Shown: positions 8,715 to 17,547 of the stretch, in pieces
How the letters are laid out: the number at the start of each line of letters is the position of its first letter
Position numbering within the stretch: the stretch's first letter is position 1
DNA from: JACVRW01 sp034664125
Lineage (GTDB): Bacteria; Actinomycetota; Thermoleophilia; Solirubrobacterales; Thermoleophilaceae
Assembly (NCBI GenBank): GCA_034664125.1
Contig: JAXDIG010000016.1
Coordinates: forward strand, 43,455-107,454
Length of the DNA stretch: 64,000 nt
Reading direction: 5' to 3'
Notes under the pieces: model-generated
Told to the model about the DNA's origin: nothing
Seen by the model: the letters and a program-made list of their open reading frames with translations, nothing else
Database searches by the model: none
Program-made: the position numbers and the translations under genes

Positions 8715-9355
8715 TCCTCGTCGCTCACGAGCGGCACGAACCGCACTGAGGCCACCGCCTCCTCTTCGTCGTCACGGAACCGCATCAGGTACTCGCGGCG
8801 GCCGCGGGCGATCGGGCACACCAGCGCCGCGCCCGGCGCCAGCTGGTCCAGCAGCGGCCGCGGGGGCTCCTCGCGCGCGGTCGCGGTTACCGAGATCCCT
8901 TCGAAGGGGGCGCGGTCGGGCGCGCCGTGCGCGCCGTCGCCCACGCGCACCTCGACGTTGTCGTAGCCCAGCTCCGTGAGCGTCGCGGCAGCCAGCGTGG
9001 CCAGGCTCTCGTAGCGCTCGATGGTCACCACCTGAGCGCACAGCCGCGAGAGCACCGCGGCGGCGTACCCGGAGCCGGTGCCCACCTCGAGCACCGTCTC
9101 GTCGCCCTGCAGCTCGAGCAGCTGACACATGCAGGCGACGATCCACGGCTGGGAGATGGTCTGGCCCTCCCCGATCCGCAGGGCCCCGTCGCGGTAGGCA
9201 CGGCGGCGCTGGTCCTGCGGCACGAACAGCTCCCGCGGTACCTCGGTCATGGCGGCGAGCACGCGCTCGTCGCGGATGCCGCGGCGGCGGAGCTGGCGCT
9301 CCACCATGCGGGCGCGCGCGTCAGTGGATGTAGTTGCGGAGCCGTCCCGGGTCAT
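8711..9355 (-). CDS. pcm: Protein-L-isoaspartate O-methyltransferase
   Basis: Up to 214 residues. PCMT hallmarks are present: MVERQLRRRGI near the start, VPRELFVP, the GEGQTISQP loop, and SAM motif VLEVGTGSGYAAA, followed by VTIERYE. The enzyme methylates abnormal isoaspartyl residues so that damaged proteins can be repaired. The ATG at 9355 overlaps the upstream regulator gene by 35 bases. An internal ATG (9307), just before MVERQL, would remove the overlap and is equally good. It is coupled to the Nudix gene by ATGA. Confidence 0.93.
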   Translation of the reverse strand: MTRDGSATTSTDARARMVERQLRRRGIRDERVLAAMTEVPRELFVPQDQRRRAYRDGALRIGEGQTISQPWIVACMCQLLELQGDETVLEVGTGSGYAAAVLSRLCAQVVTIERYESLATLAAATLTELGYDNVEVRVGDGAHGAPDRAPFEGISVTATAREEPPRPLLDQLAPGAALVCPIARGRREYLMRFRDDEEEAVASVRFVPLVSDEE

Positions 9356-10013
9356 GCACGGTCACCTTTCCCCGTCCCAGGGTGACCACCCCGGCGCGCT
9401 CCAGCGTGGCGAGGAAGCGGCTCGCGCTCTCGCGCGAGGTGCCGGCGAGGTGCGCGATCTCGGCCTGTGTCGCGCGGATCAGGACGTCCTCGTCGGGCGC
9501 GCCCTCGGCCTGGCGCGAGATGGTCTGGGCGAGCAGTGCGCTCGCGACCCTGCCGGCGACCGTCTGGAACGACTGCTGGAGCAGCCGCTCGTTGGTGCGG
9601 CTGACGCGCTCGGCGAGCGTGGCGAGCAGCTTCAGTGCCAGGTCCGGATTGCGCTTGACCAGGCGCTGCACGTCACCCGACAGCAGCGCCACCGCGGTGC
9701 AGGGCTCGATCGCCTCGGCCGTGGCCGATCGGGTTTCACCTCGGAACATGGCCAGCTCCCCGAACAGCGCGCCGCCGCGCAGCTCGGCGAGCGCGACCAT
9801 GCGGCCGTCCTGGTGCTCGCGCGTCAGCACCACCGCGCCCGAGCGCAGCAGGTAGCAGGTGTCGCCGGCATCGCCCTCGCGGAAGATGATCTCGCCGCGG
9901 TCCCAATGGCGCGGGACCGCCACCTGCGCCACGGCCAGCAGCTCTCGCGGCTCGAGATCCATGAACACCTCGGTGCGGGCGAGCAGCCGAGCGGTTTCCT
10001 CCCCGGTGGCCAT
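9321..10013 (-). CDS. Crp/Fnr-family transcription regulator
   Basis: About 230 residues from ATG 10013. The N-terminal cyclic-nucleotide-binding fold (about 5-115) includes GEIIFREGDAGDTCYLLRSG and GGALFGELAMF. The C-terminal winged helix (about 150-225) has TQAEIAHLAGTSRESASRFLATLE as recognition helix region. No cysteines suited to an Fnr Fe-S cluster are seen, so a small ligand (cAMP-like) or none is expected. A GTG at 10043 would extend it by ten residues but would overlap the divergent ilvA start; the shorter start is preferred. Confidence 0.92.
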   Translation of the reverse strand: MATGEETARLLARTEVFMDLEPRELLAVAQVAVPRHWDRGEIIFREGDAGDTCYLLRSGAVVLTREHQDGRMVALAELRGGALFGELAMFRGETRSATAEAIEPCTAVALLSGDVQRLVKRNPDLALKLLATLAERVSRTNERLLQQSFQTVAGRVASALLAQTISRQAEGAPDEDVLIRATQAEIAHLAGTSRESASRFLATLERAGVVTLGRGKVTVHDPGRLRNYIH

Positions 10014-10030
10014 GAGCGGATAATGACTGG

Positions 10031-11266
10031 ATGGCAGTCGCACGTGAAGCCGTGAGCGCCCGGGACGTCGAGGACGCCGCCCGCCTGATCGCCGGGAAGG
10101 TGCGCGAGACGCCGCTCCTGCCGGCCGGCGAGCTGTCGCGGCGGGTGGGCGCCCCGGTGGTGCTCAAGGCCGAGAACCTCCAGCTGACCGGGTCGTTCAA
10201 GGCGCGCGGCGCCACGAACATGATCGGGCGACTGTCCAAGGAGGCGCTGCGGGCGGGGGTGGTGGCCGCCAGCGCCGGCAATCACGCCCAGGCCGTCGCC
10301 TGTGCCGCTCGCGACGCGGGGGCGCGCGCCGTGCTGGTGATGCCGGAGGAAGCCCCGGTTTCCAAGGTCGCCGCGGTGCGCCAGTACGGCGGCGAGGTGC
10401 GCCTGCACGGCGGCAACTACGACGACGCGCACGACGAGGCGGCCCGCCTCGTCGAGGCGGAGGGCCTGACCGCCGTGCACGCCTTCGACAACGCCGAGGT
10501 GGTGGCGGGCCAGGGCACGGTGGGGCTGGAGATCGCGCGCGACGCGCCCGAAGTGACGCTGGTGGTGGTTCCGCTCGGCGGCGGCGGGCTGGCCAGCGGG
10601 ATCGGGCTCGCGGTGGCGGAGTGGCTGCCTGGGGCGCGGGTCGTGGGCGTGCAGGCGGAGGCGTGCGCCCCGTACATCGACTCGCTGGCGGCGCACAAGC
10701 CGATCGGCGCGCGGTCCGCGAACACGATCTGCGACGGGATCGCCGTCAAGCGCCCCGGCGACTTCACGCTGCCGCTGGTCGAGCGCTACGTGGACGAGGT
10801 GGTCACGGTTTCCGACGACGAGGCGGCGGAGGCGATGGTGATGCTGCTCGAGCGCACCAAGCTCGTCGTCGAGGGGGCCGGGGCGGTCGCGGTGGCGGCG
10901 CTCATGCAGGGCCGCGTGCCGGCGCCCGCCAACGGGCAGGTCTGCGCCGTGCTGTCGGGCGGCAACGTCGACGCGTCGCTGCTGTCCGAGTGCATCCGGC
11001 TCGGGGAAACCGCCGCCGGCCGGCGGATGGTGCTCTCCACGGTCGTGCCGGATCGCCCAGGTGCCCTGTCGGGCCTCCTGCAGATCGTCGCCGAGCACGG
11101 CGGCAACGTGGTCGACGTCGAGCACCTGCGCGACGGCATCGACCTGCACGTGCGCGAGACGGCGATCAAGCTCGTGCTGCAGACGCGCGGGCCCGATGCC
11201 AGCCAGCAGATCCTCGATGCGGCTCGCGCGAAGGGCTTCCCGGTGAGCGTGGAGCGCCAGGCCTAG
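10031..11266 (+). CDS. ilvA: Threonine dehydratase with C-terminal ACT domain
   Basis: A 411-residue fold-type II PLP enzyme: threonine to 2-oxobutanoate plus ammonia, first step to isoleucine or a catabolic route. The PLP lysine is Lys57 in TGSFKARGA; the glycine-rich phosphate loop is PLGGGGLASG. A single ACT domain (about 335-411, beginning VPDRPGALSGLL) predicts allosteric control. The length and single ACT domain fit the 'biodegradative/IlvA1' actinobacterial type. It is divergent from the Crp-type gene with only 17 bases between starts, so it is probably leaderless or starts slightly later (GTG 10052). Confidence 0.93.
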   Translation: MAVAREAVSARDVEDAARLIAGKVRETPLLPAGELSRRVGAPVVLKAENLQLTGSFKARGATNMIGRLSKEALRAGVVAASAGNHAQAVACAARDAGARAVLVMPEEAPVSKVAAVRQYGGEVRLHGGNYDDAHDEAARLVEAEGLTAVHAFDNAEVVAGQGTVGLEIARDAPEVTLVVVPLGGGGLASGIGLAVAEWLPGARVVGVQAEACAPYIDSLAAHKPIGARSANTICDGIAVKRPGDFTLPLVERYVDEVVTVSDDEAAEAMVMLLERTKLVVEGAGAVAVAALMQGRVPAPANGQVCAVLSGGNVDASLLSECIRLGETAAGRRMVLSTVVPDRPGALSGLLQIVAEHGGNVVDVEHLRDGIDLHVRETAIKLVLQTRGPDASQQILDAARAKGFPVSVERQA

Positions 11267-12226
11267 CTACTGCTCGACCGGCGCCATGTCGGCGTAGCGG
11301 TCGCCCGCCGTGCCGCCGGGCGGGAACGCTTCGTCCAGCGCGCGCAGCTGATCCGCGGTCAGTTCGATGTCCACCGCCGCCGCGTTCTCCTCGACGCGGC
11401 TGACGCGCCTGGTCCCGGGGATCGGCACCACGTCGCCGCCCTGGTGCAGCAGCCACGCCAGCGCCAGCTGGGCGGGGGTGCAGCCCACCTCAGCGGCGAT
11501 CTCCCCGGCTCGCTGCACGCGCTCCAGGTTGCGCTCCCGGTTCCCCGCCTGGAAGCGCGGGGAGCTGCGCCGGAAGTCGTCGTCGGCGCTGATCTCCACC
11601 GCGCCGGTCAGCTCGCCGCGGCCGAGCGGGCTGTAGGGCACGATGCCCACGCCGAGCTCGCGTGCCGTCGGCACGATCTCGCGCTCGATCTCGCGGGTGA
11701 ACAGCGACCACTCGCTCTGCAGGGCGGTGATCGGGTGCACCGCGTTCGCGCCGCGGAGCGTGTCCGGGTTCACCTCGCTCAGGCCGAGGTGACCGACCTT
11801 GCCGTCGGTGACCAGGTCGGCCATGGCGCCGACGCTCTCCTCGATCGGCACGTCCGGGGTGCGGCGGTGCATGTAGTAGAGGTCGATGTGGTCCACGCCG
11901 AGGCGGCGCAGCGAGCCCTCGCAGGCCTCGCGGATCCACTCCGGGCTGTTGTCGATGCGGCGCGCGCCGTTCTCGCGCCGGATCCCGAACTTGGTGGCCA
12001 GCTGAACCTCGTCGCGGCGGCCGGCGATCGCCCTCCCGACGAGCTGCTCGTTGTGGCCCGAGCCGTACATGTCGGAGGTGTCGAGGAACGTGACACCGAG
12101 GTCGAGGGCGCGGTGGATCGTGGCGATCGACTCGTCCTCGTCGCTGGGCCCATAGAACTCGGACATTCCCATGCAGCCGAGGCCGATGGCGGAAACGGTC
12201 AGGTCGCGGAGCTGTCTCGGCTTCAT
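11267..12226 (-). CDS. Aldo/keto reductase
   Basis: A 319-residue TIM-barrel NADPH oxidoreductase. The catalytic tetrad is visible: Asp and Tyr in FLDTSDMYGSG, Lys in LATKFG, His in LYYMHRR. The C-terminal IPGTRRVSRVEEN motif binds NADPH. It resembles the YajO/IolS-like (AKR11/13) group that reduces diverse aldehydes. Its stop codon abuts that of ilvA (no gap), so there is no separate terminator. It is divergent from psuG by 26 bases. Confidence 0.93.
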   Translation of the reverse strand: MKPRQLRDLTVSAIGLGCMGMSEFYGPSDEDESIATIHRALDLGVTFLDTSDMYGSGHNEQLVGRAIAGRRDEVQLATKFGIRRENGARRIDNSPEWIREACEGSLRRLGVDHIDLYYMHRRTPDVPIEESVGAMADLVTDGKVGHLGLSEVNPDTLRGANAVHPITALQSEWSLFTREIEREIVPTARELGVGIVPYSPLGRGELTGAVEISADDDFRRSSPRFQAGNRERNLERVQRAGEIAAEVGCTPAQLALAWLLHQGGDVVPIPGTRRVSRVEENAAAVDIELTADQLRALDEAFPPGGTAGDRYADMAPVEQ

Positions 12227-12252
12227 GGTCCAAACGGTAGCCTGACTCGCCG

Positions 12253-13155
12253 ATGCTGATCGCTCCCGAGGTGGCCGACGCAGTCGCCGGCGGGCGGCCG
12301 GTGGTGGCGCTCGAGAGCACGCTGATCAGCCACGGCCTGCCGCGGCCGCGAAACCTCGACGTGGCCCGCGAGCTCGAGGCGGCGGTTCGAGTGGCGGGCG
12401 CCACGCCGGCCACTATCGCCGTCGTAGACGGAGAGGCGCGTGTCGGACTCGACGAGGCGGCCCTCGAGGTGGTCGCAGCCGGCGAGGCCGTCGTGAAGTG
12501 CGGCGTGCGCGACCTGGCGGTGGTGGCGGCGCGCGGCGGTCATGGAGCGACCACGGTGGCGGCCACGGCGCACCTCGCGGCCCGGGCGGGCATCTCGGTG
12601 TTCGCGACGGGCGGGCTGGGCGGCGTGCACCGAGAGGCGCGCGAGACGTGGGACGAGTCGGCCGACCTGGAGACGCTCGCCCGCGTGGGCATCGCGGTGG
12701 TTTGCTCCGGGGTCAAGTCGATCCTCGACGTGGGGGCCACGCTCGAGCGGCTCGAGACGCTTGGCGTGACCGTGCTCGGCTACGGCACCGACGGCTTTCC
12801 GGGCTTCTACCTGCACGACTCGGGCTACCCGGCGCCGTGGCGGGTCGACACTCCGGCGGAGGTGGCGGCCGTGCTGGCCGCGCGCCACGAGCTGGGCACC
12901 GACGACCGGGCGGTCGTGGTCGCCAATCCGCTGCCCGCAGAGGAGCAGCTCGATCCGGACCTGCACGATCGGGTCCTGTCGGCCGGGCTGGCCGCTGCCG
13001 CCGCGGCCGGCGTCAGGGGCAAGGAGATCACCCCCTTCCTGCTGGACTTCTTCCACCGTGAGACAGCGGGGGCGAGCCTCGCGGCGAACGTGCGGCTGGT
13101 GACCCGCAACGCGGAGCTGGGAGCGCGGATAGCGGTGGCCGCGACGGCGGCTTGA
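12253..13155 (+). CDS. psuG: Pseudouridine-5'-phosphate glycosidase
   Basis: A 300-residue enzyme cleaving the C-C bond of pseudouridine 5'-phosphate to uracil and ribose 5-phosphate. Family signatures: VALESTLISHGLPRPRN, KCGVRDL, FATGGLGGVHR, CSGVKSILDVGATLE, TDGFPGFY and the NPLP motif. It is coupled to a PfkB kinase (TTGA overlap), the standard partner that phosphorylates pseudouridine. Together they salvage or degrade pseudouridine from RNA turnover. Confidence 0.96.
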   Translation: MLIAPEVADAVAGGRPVVALESTLISHGLPRPRNLDVARELEAAVRVAGATPATIAVVDGEARVGLDEAALEVVAAGEAVVKCGVRDLAVVAARGGHGATTVAATAHLAARAGISVFATGGLGGVHREARETWDESADLETLARVGIAVVCSGVKSILDVGATLERLETLGVTVLGYGTDGFPGFYLHDSGYPAPWRVDTPAEVAAVLAARHELGTDDRAVVVANPLPAEEQLDPDLHDRVLSAGLAAAAAAGVRGKEITPFLLDFFHRETAGASLAANVRLVTRNAELGARIAVAATAA

Positions 13156-14039
13156 CGCGGATCGTCGTGCTGGGCGACGTGATGGTGGACGTCGTCGCGC
13201 GCCTATCGGGGCCGGTGGCGGTGGGGAGCGATGCGCCTTCCTCCGTCTCCTTCGGCGGCGGTGGCTCGGCGGCCAATGTGGCGGCGTGGCTTGCCTTCGC
13301 GGGCGAGACGCCGGTGCTCGTGGGCCGGGTGGGGGCCGACGAGCGCGGCGCTTCGGCGGCTGCCGAGCTGGGCGCGGCGGGGGTGGATGCCCGCTTGACG
13401 GTCGACGGCTCGCTGCCGACCGGAACCTGCATCGTGCTGGTGGCCCCTGGCGGGGAGCGCTCGATGCTGCCCGACCCGGGGGCGAACGTCGCGCTCGCCG
13501 CGGCCGACCTGCCAGACGACGTGCTGCTCGCGGGCGGCCACCTGCACGTGGCCGGGTACGCGCTCGTGCGGCCCGGGCCGCGAGCGGCCGCCTTGGCGGC
13601 GATCTCGCGCGCGGTTGCCGGGGGGATGACGGTGTCGGTCGATCCCTCCTCGGCGGCGCTGCTGTCGCCGGCGTTCCTCGAGTTGGCCGACGGAGCGCAG
13701 TTGCTGCTGCCGAACGCCGAGGAGGCGCGGGCGCTGACAGGCGAGCGCGACGCGTCGTCCGCCGCCCGGGCGCTCGCCACCCGCTTCCCGGAGGTCGTGG
13801 TGAAGCTCGGGGCGGAGGGGGCGCTGTGGAGGAACGGCAGCGACGAGGTGCGTGCTCCGGCCGCCGCGGCGTCGCCCGCCGCCGCGCTGGACACCACCGG
13901 CGCGGGCGACGCCTTCGCGGCCGGCCTGCTTGCCGCCCGGATGCGGGGCGCCGACGCCGCCGAAGCCCTCGCGGCCGGCTGCGAGTTCGCCGGCAAGGCG
14001 ATAGTCACGCCGGGCGCGCGGCCGCGAGGGTCCCGCTAG
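13152..14039 (+). CDS. psuK: PfkB-family sugar kinase, probable pseudouridine kinase
   Basis: A 295-residue ribokinase-fold kinase. The N-terminal LGDVMVDVVARL and SFGGGGSAANVA (substrate site), and C-terminal DTTGAGDAFAAG (anion hole and catalytic Asp), are intact. The TTG start overlaps the psuG stop (TTGA), which makes pseudouridine the best-supported substrate. It converges on the DUF4349 gene, sharing the four-base palindrome CTAG for both stops. Confidence 0.85.
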   Translation: MTRIVVLGDVMVDVVARLSGPVAVGSDAPSSVSFGGGGSAANVAAWLAFAGETPVLVGRVGADERGASAAAELGAAGVDARLTVDGSLPTGTCIVLVAPGGERSMLPDPGANVALAAADLPDDVLLAGGHLHVAGYALVRPGPRAAALAAISRAVAGGMTVSVDPSSAALLSPAFLELADGAQLLLPNAEEARALTGERDASSAARALATRFPEVVVKLGAEGALWRNGSDEVRAPAAAASPAAALDTTGAGDAFAAGLLAARMRGADAAEALAAGCEFAGKAIVTPGARPRGSR

Positions 14040-15280
14040 GCCAGCGCCGACTCGCGCCGGCGGCGGCGCACCACTCGGGTGCCCAGCCAGGCGGCCAGGG
14101 CGATCAGCCCCAGCGGGAGCGCCAGGGCGAGGACCCGGATCAGCACTCCGGCGAAGCCGACCAGCAGGCCGCCGGCGTCGTTCATCGCGTCGTCGAACGA
14201 GCCCCCCACGCCGCCGCGGTTGTCGTCGTGATCGTCGGCCACCAGCAGGCTCACCGTGACCACGGCATAGTCCGTGCGCAGCCGCAGATCGCGCAGCTGC
14301 CCGCGCAGGCCGCTGATCTCGCCCGCGACCAGGTCCAGCCGGCGCCGGATCGACTCTGCCTCCTCGTCCGTGGCCGCCTGCTCGAGCCTGCGCAGCAGGC
14401 TGCGGCGCTCGGCGCGCGCCGCCTGTAGCCGATCCTTGGCGGTGACGTGCTCGCGCGTCACGTCGCGGCCTTCCTGGCTCTGGCGGATCACGGGGGCGAG
14501 CTCGGCCAGGTCGCGCAGGGCGGGCCGCAGCCGGTCCGTCGGGATGCGCAGCGAGAAGTCGCCCCCGCCGCCATCCTTGCCGGAGTTGACCGAGGAGTTG
14601 AGCACGAAGCCGCCGTGGCGATTGGTCACCGCCGTGACCTGGTCGGCCACCCGGGCCATGTCGTCGAGCGGCACGTCGAGCTCGAGGGAGAACGACCGCT
14701 CGATCTTGCGGTCGCGCTGCCCGGGGGCGAAGCCGCGGCCGGACGGAAGCGGCTGAGCGGGCGCGACGATCGCATTGTCGCCTGCGCCGGCCTCGGCGCC
14801 GCCGCCGCTGGAGCCCCCGCCGGAGCCTCCGCGGGTCACGCCGCCAGCGGCGCTGGAGGCGTTGTCATCGCCGCCACCGCCGCCACCGCCGCCCGGGGGG
14901 CCGCCCGCAGCGAACACGACGACCACGATCAGCAGCAGCGGCAGGCCCACCCCCGCGATCGGGCGGAGCAGCCTGCGGCCGAGGCCGTCCGGTCCCCGCG
15001 CTGCCCGGGCCGCCAGTCGCTCGAGCGCGGCCTGCTGCCGCGCGCCGGCCGCTTCCGCCCGTCCGCGAGCCGAGCCAGGCGCGCGCGGGAAGCCCGCCTC
15101 CACCCGCGCCCGCAGCCCCTCAGCGAACCGGGGCTCCGCCTGCGGCGCGTCCGCGCGCAGCTCCAGCGCCAGCTCCTGCAGCTCCCGCGCGACCGGGTCC
15201 GCGTGCGTTGCCGCTCCGGTGCCCAGCGCCAGTTCCACGGCGCCCAGGTCGCGCTCGATCGTCGTGCTCTCGTCAGTCAT
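14036..15280 (-). CDS. DUF4349 membrane protein, probable anti-sigma-like partner of ECF factor
   Basis: A 414-residue protein in three parts: a cytoplasmic N-terminal region (1-105), a membrane segment (about 107-126), a Gly/Ser-rich linker, then an extracytoplasmic DUF4349 domain (about 185-360) with a coiled coil (about 265-330), and a C-terminal membrane segment ending in an Arg-rich tail. It overlaps the sigma-factor gene by eight bases. The N-terminal cytoplasmic region may act as an anti-sigma domain while the outer part senses envelope state; this is inferred from context, and a ZAS zinc motif is not seen. Confidence 0.75.
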   Translation of the reverse strand: MTDESTTIERDLGAVELALGTGAATHADPVARELQELALELRADAPQAEPRFAEGLRARVEAGFPRAPGSARGRAEAAGARQQAALERLAARAARGPDGLGRRLLRPIAGVGLPLLLIVVVVFAAGGPPGGGGGGGGDDNASSAAGGVTRGGSGGGSSGGGAEAGAGDNAIVAPAQPLPSGRGFAPGQRDRKIERSFSLELDVPLDDMARVADQVTAVTNRHGGFVLNSSVNSGKDGGGGDFSLRIPTDRLRPALRDLAELAPVIRQSQEGRDVTREHVTAKDRLQAARAERRSLLRRLEQAATDEEAESIRRRLDLVAGEISGLRGQLRDLRLRTDYAVVTVSLLVADDHDDNRGGVGGSFDDAMNDAGGLLVGFAGVLIRVLALALPLGLIALAAWLGTRVVRRRRRESALA

Positions 15281-15836
15281 TGCAGGCCTTTCGCAACTTC
15301 GTCAGGGTGCGGTGCAGGCGCGTGCCCGCCGCCGTCTCTGAGAGGCCGAGCACGGTGGCGATCTCGGAGTTGGAGAGCCCGGCCGAGAACTTCAGGGCGA
15401 GCAGGTCACGCTCGCGGCCCTCCAGAGCGCCCATGGCGGCGCGCACGGCCTCCCGCCGCAGCGCCAGCTCGGCGTGGTCGTCCGCGCCCAGGGCGCCCGT
15501 GTCCTCCGGGTCGCTCTCCAGGCGAGCCCGGCGCTTGCGGCGCCTCAGCTCGTCGAGGGCGGCGTTGCGCGCGATGCCGAACAGCCAGGCCTCGGGGGTG
15601 CCCCGCCGGGCGCGGTAGCTGGTGCGCCTGCGGTAGGCCCGCTCGAACGCCTGGGCCGTCACGTCCTCCGCCGCCGCGCGGTCGCGCAGCAGCGACGCCA
15701 CGTAGGCATACACGCGCGGGAAGGTGCGCTCGTATAGAGCGGCGAAAGTCTCCGTATCGGTTCCCGTTACGACCGGCATCCGCTCCGCGAGCGCCTCGTT
15801 CACGCCCCTACTACGACCGGGGGTCGAGTTCGTCAC
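15273..15836 (-). CDS. ECF-type RNA polymerase sigma factor
   Basis: Up to 187 residues. Region sigma-2 (about 27-95) has FAALYERTFPRVYAYV and DVTAQAFERAYRR; sigma-4 (about 130-182) has REAVRAAMGALEGRERDLLALKF with helix-turn-helix SNSEIATVLGLSETAAGTRL. GTG 15836 gives the full frame, but an ATG at 15779 with GGAG upstream is the more likely start (about 168 residues). It is coupled with the DUF4349 gene, forming a signalling pair. Confidence 0.9.
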   Translation of the reverse strand: MTNSTPGRSRGVNEALAERMPVVTGTDTETFAALYERTFPRVYAYVASLLRDRAAAEDVTAQAFERAYRRRTSYRARRGTPEAWLFGIARNAALDELRRRKRRARLESDPEDTGALGADDHAELALRREAVRAAMGALEGRERDLLALKFSAGLSNSEIATVLGLSETAAGTRLHRTLTKLRKACND

Positions 15837-15914
15837 CGTGAACTGGGCAATTTCTCAGGGGGAAACGGTAGTCTGCGCTCAAGGGGGAAGTGCCGAAGAC
15901 CGACAACATCCCTG

Positions 15915-16337
15915 ATGGCTCGTAGGACCCTCATCGTCACTGCCATCTGCACGGTGCTCGCAAGCACCGGGGTAGCGCACGCCCAGACGGGCGAGCAGCT
16001 GAGCTCATCCTGGGCCCAGGGGAACGTCTGCAACGCCACGCAGCTCGGTGCACGGGCTCAGCTTGCCGGCGACGGCTCGGCGTCCGACCTCTCGGTCCGC
16101 TTCACGGCTCAGTGGCTCTCGCCCGACGGATGGGCGTCGCTCGGCGGAGCCGCCACTTCGCCCTGGCAGTCCGCCGGCTCAGCCGAGTACACCTGGGGCC
16201 AGGCCGGCTGGACGTTCAGCATCAGCGTCCCGCCCGGCAACCAGTACCAGCTGCGTTCGGTGGCCGAGTTGCGCTGGAGCGGCGAAACCAACCGCTCCGA
16301 GACGCACACCACCGGCACCTGCACCATCGGCGGTTAG
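15915..16337 (+). CDS. Small secreted protein of unknown function
   Basis: A 140-residue protein. Residues 1-23 are a signal peptide (basic MARR, hydrophobic core, cleavage after AHA). The mature part is rich in Trp, Ser, Thr and Gly, contains two cysteines that could form one disulfide, and has the alternating pattern of a beta-sandwich. No family recognised. It lies divergent from the sigma-factor gene and 15 bases before the cupin gene. Confidence 0.75.
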   Translation: MARRTLIVTAICTVLASTGVAHAQTGEQLSSSWAQGNVCNATQLGARAQLAGDGSASDLSVRFTAQWLSPDGWASLGGAATSPWQSAGSAEYTWGQAGWTFSISVPPGNQYQLRSVAELRWSGETNRSETHTTGTCTIGG

Positions 16338-16352
16338 CGCCGCTACGCCGTC

Positions 16353-16805
16353 GTGGGTAGCTTGATCGAGGACCCGGTACTGAAGCAGCGGCTGGAGTTC
16401 CAGCCCTCCGAGGACGGCGAAGCGCTGCTGGTGGAGATCTGGGTCGACCCGGGCGGTGGCGTCCCGCCGCACGCGCACCCGTCGATGGAGGAGCGCTTCA
16501 CGGTGCTGTCCGGGCAGCCGAGCTTCCTGTCGGGGCGGAAGTGGCAGACCGCGGCGCCGGGCGACACCGTCGTGGTGCCAGCCGGCGTGCGCCATGCCTA
16601 CCGCAACCGCGCAGGCGAGCTGGCCCACGTCGTCTGCCAGGCCAGCCCGGCGCTGAGCCTTCAGGAGTTCCTCGAGGAGGCCGCGGCGATGGCGCGTGCC
16701 GGCAAGATCACCCGCCACGGGCTGCCGAAGTCGCCGAGCGCGCTGGTGCAGGCGCTCTCGATGGCGGTGCGCCATCGCAAGATGGTCGTCATGCGCCCGG
16801 TGTAA
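16353..16805 (+). CDS. Cupin-domain protein
   Basis: A 150-residue protein (GTG start). The cupin motifs are GGGVPPHAHPSMEERFTVLSG (metal ligands His-x-His and Glu) and PGDTVVVPAGVRHAYRN (ligand His). The C-terminal 50 residues form helices not found in minimal cupins. Possible roles range from dioxygenase to ligand-binding; the substrate cannot be told. A repeated hairpin at 16833 follows. Confidence 0.88.
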   Translation: MGSLIEDPVLKQRLEFQPSEDGEALLVEIWVDPGGGVPPHAHPSMEERFTVLSGQPSFLSGRKWQTAAPGDTVVVPAGVRHAYRNRAGELAHVVCQASPALSLQEFLEEAAAMARAGKITRHGLPKSPSALVQALSMAVRHRKMVVMRPV

Positions 16806-16821
16806 GGAGCGCAGCCAGGTG

Positions 16822-17547
16822 TCAGCGGGGGTCCGGGGGCGTGAGCCCCCGGCTGTCATCCCCGAAGAGCCTGGGGTCGTTCGTGATCACGCCGTCCACC
16901 CCGAGCGCCTCCAGGGCACGGATGCGATCGGCGTCGTCGACCGTCCACACGTAGACCTGCCCGCCCACCGCGTGAACCGCGCGCACCAGCCGCGGGCTTA
17001 CCAGGATCCGGTGCGCCATCACCGCCTCGCAGCCGCCGCCGCGGATGCGCGCGGCCGCCTGGCCCGGCAGCCGGGCCCGCCACACCCGCGCGACCGCGTA
17101 GGCCGGCACCGCCAGCGGCGAGCGCATGTAGTCGCGCCGCACGCGCGGTACGGACCAGCCCCGCCGCAGTCCGGGTGCCAGCTCGCCCAGCGCCTCGAGG
17201 CTCTCGGGGTACATCGTGGACACGAGCGAGCGCTCCGCGAGGCCGCGCCGGGCGAGCCCCTCAGCCACCTCGCGCTCGTAGCCGGTCAGCTTCATGTCGA
17301 CGTCCAGCTGGACGTCCGCGTACGACGCGCCGGCGAAGTGGTCGAGCCCCTCGTCCAGGGTCAGGCACTCGCGCGACTCGGCGTCCTCGTAGTCGTGCGC
17401 GAGCACCAGCCGGCCGTCGCGCGCGCGCAGCACGTCGAACTCGATCATGTCCACGCCGTGCTCGAGCGCGGCGTGGAAGCTGTCGATCGTGTTGCCCGGG
17501 GCGACGTGGTCGGCGCCCTTGTGGCCGACTCGGATCAGGCCTGGCAC
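16822..17547 (-). CDS. Glycerophosphodiester phosphodiesterase
   Basis: About 241 residues of a GDPD TIM barrel. VGHKGADHVAPGNT (the usual HRG is HKG here), MIEFDV, LAHDYED and the C-terminal YVWTVDDADRI and GVITNDPRL motifs are present. It hydrolyses deacylated phospholipid head groups to glycerol 3-phosphate plus alcohol. GTG 17547 is chosen; it overlaps the nei gene by 13 bases. The last dozen residues are encoded by the repeated hairpin (16833-16852), so the terminator lies within the reading frame. Confidence 0.88.
   Translation of the reverse strand: MPGLIRVGHKGADHVAPGNTIDSFHAALEHGVDMIEFDVLRARDGRLVLAHDYEDAESRECLTLDEGLDHFAGASYADVQLDVDMKLTGYEREVAEGLARRGLAERSLVSTMYPESLEALGELAPGLRRGWSVPRVRRDYMRSPLAVPAYAVARVWRARLPGQAAARIRGGGCEAVMAHRILVSPRLVRAVHAVGGQVYVWTVDDADRIRALEALGVDGVITNDPRLFGDDSRGLTPPDPR
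16833..16852. terminator. Repeated CCGGGGGC-GTGA-GCCCCCGG hairpin (copy 2)
   Basis: An 8-bp stem with GTGA loop. Relative to the copy at 5820 one base has been lost from each arm so that pairing is preserved, evidence that the RNA or DNA hairpin is what is conserved. It lies in the 3' end of the GDPD frame and after the convergent cupin gene. Confidence 0.65.

Noticed and set aside
15860..15895. GGGAAAC/GTCT-like ECF promoter in front of the secreted protein gene
   Set aside because: A GGGGGAAAC stretch is present, but no matching -10 element occurs at the right distance.
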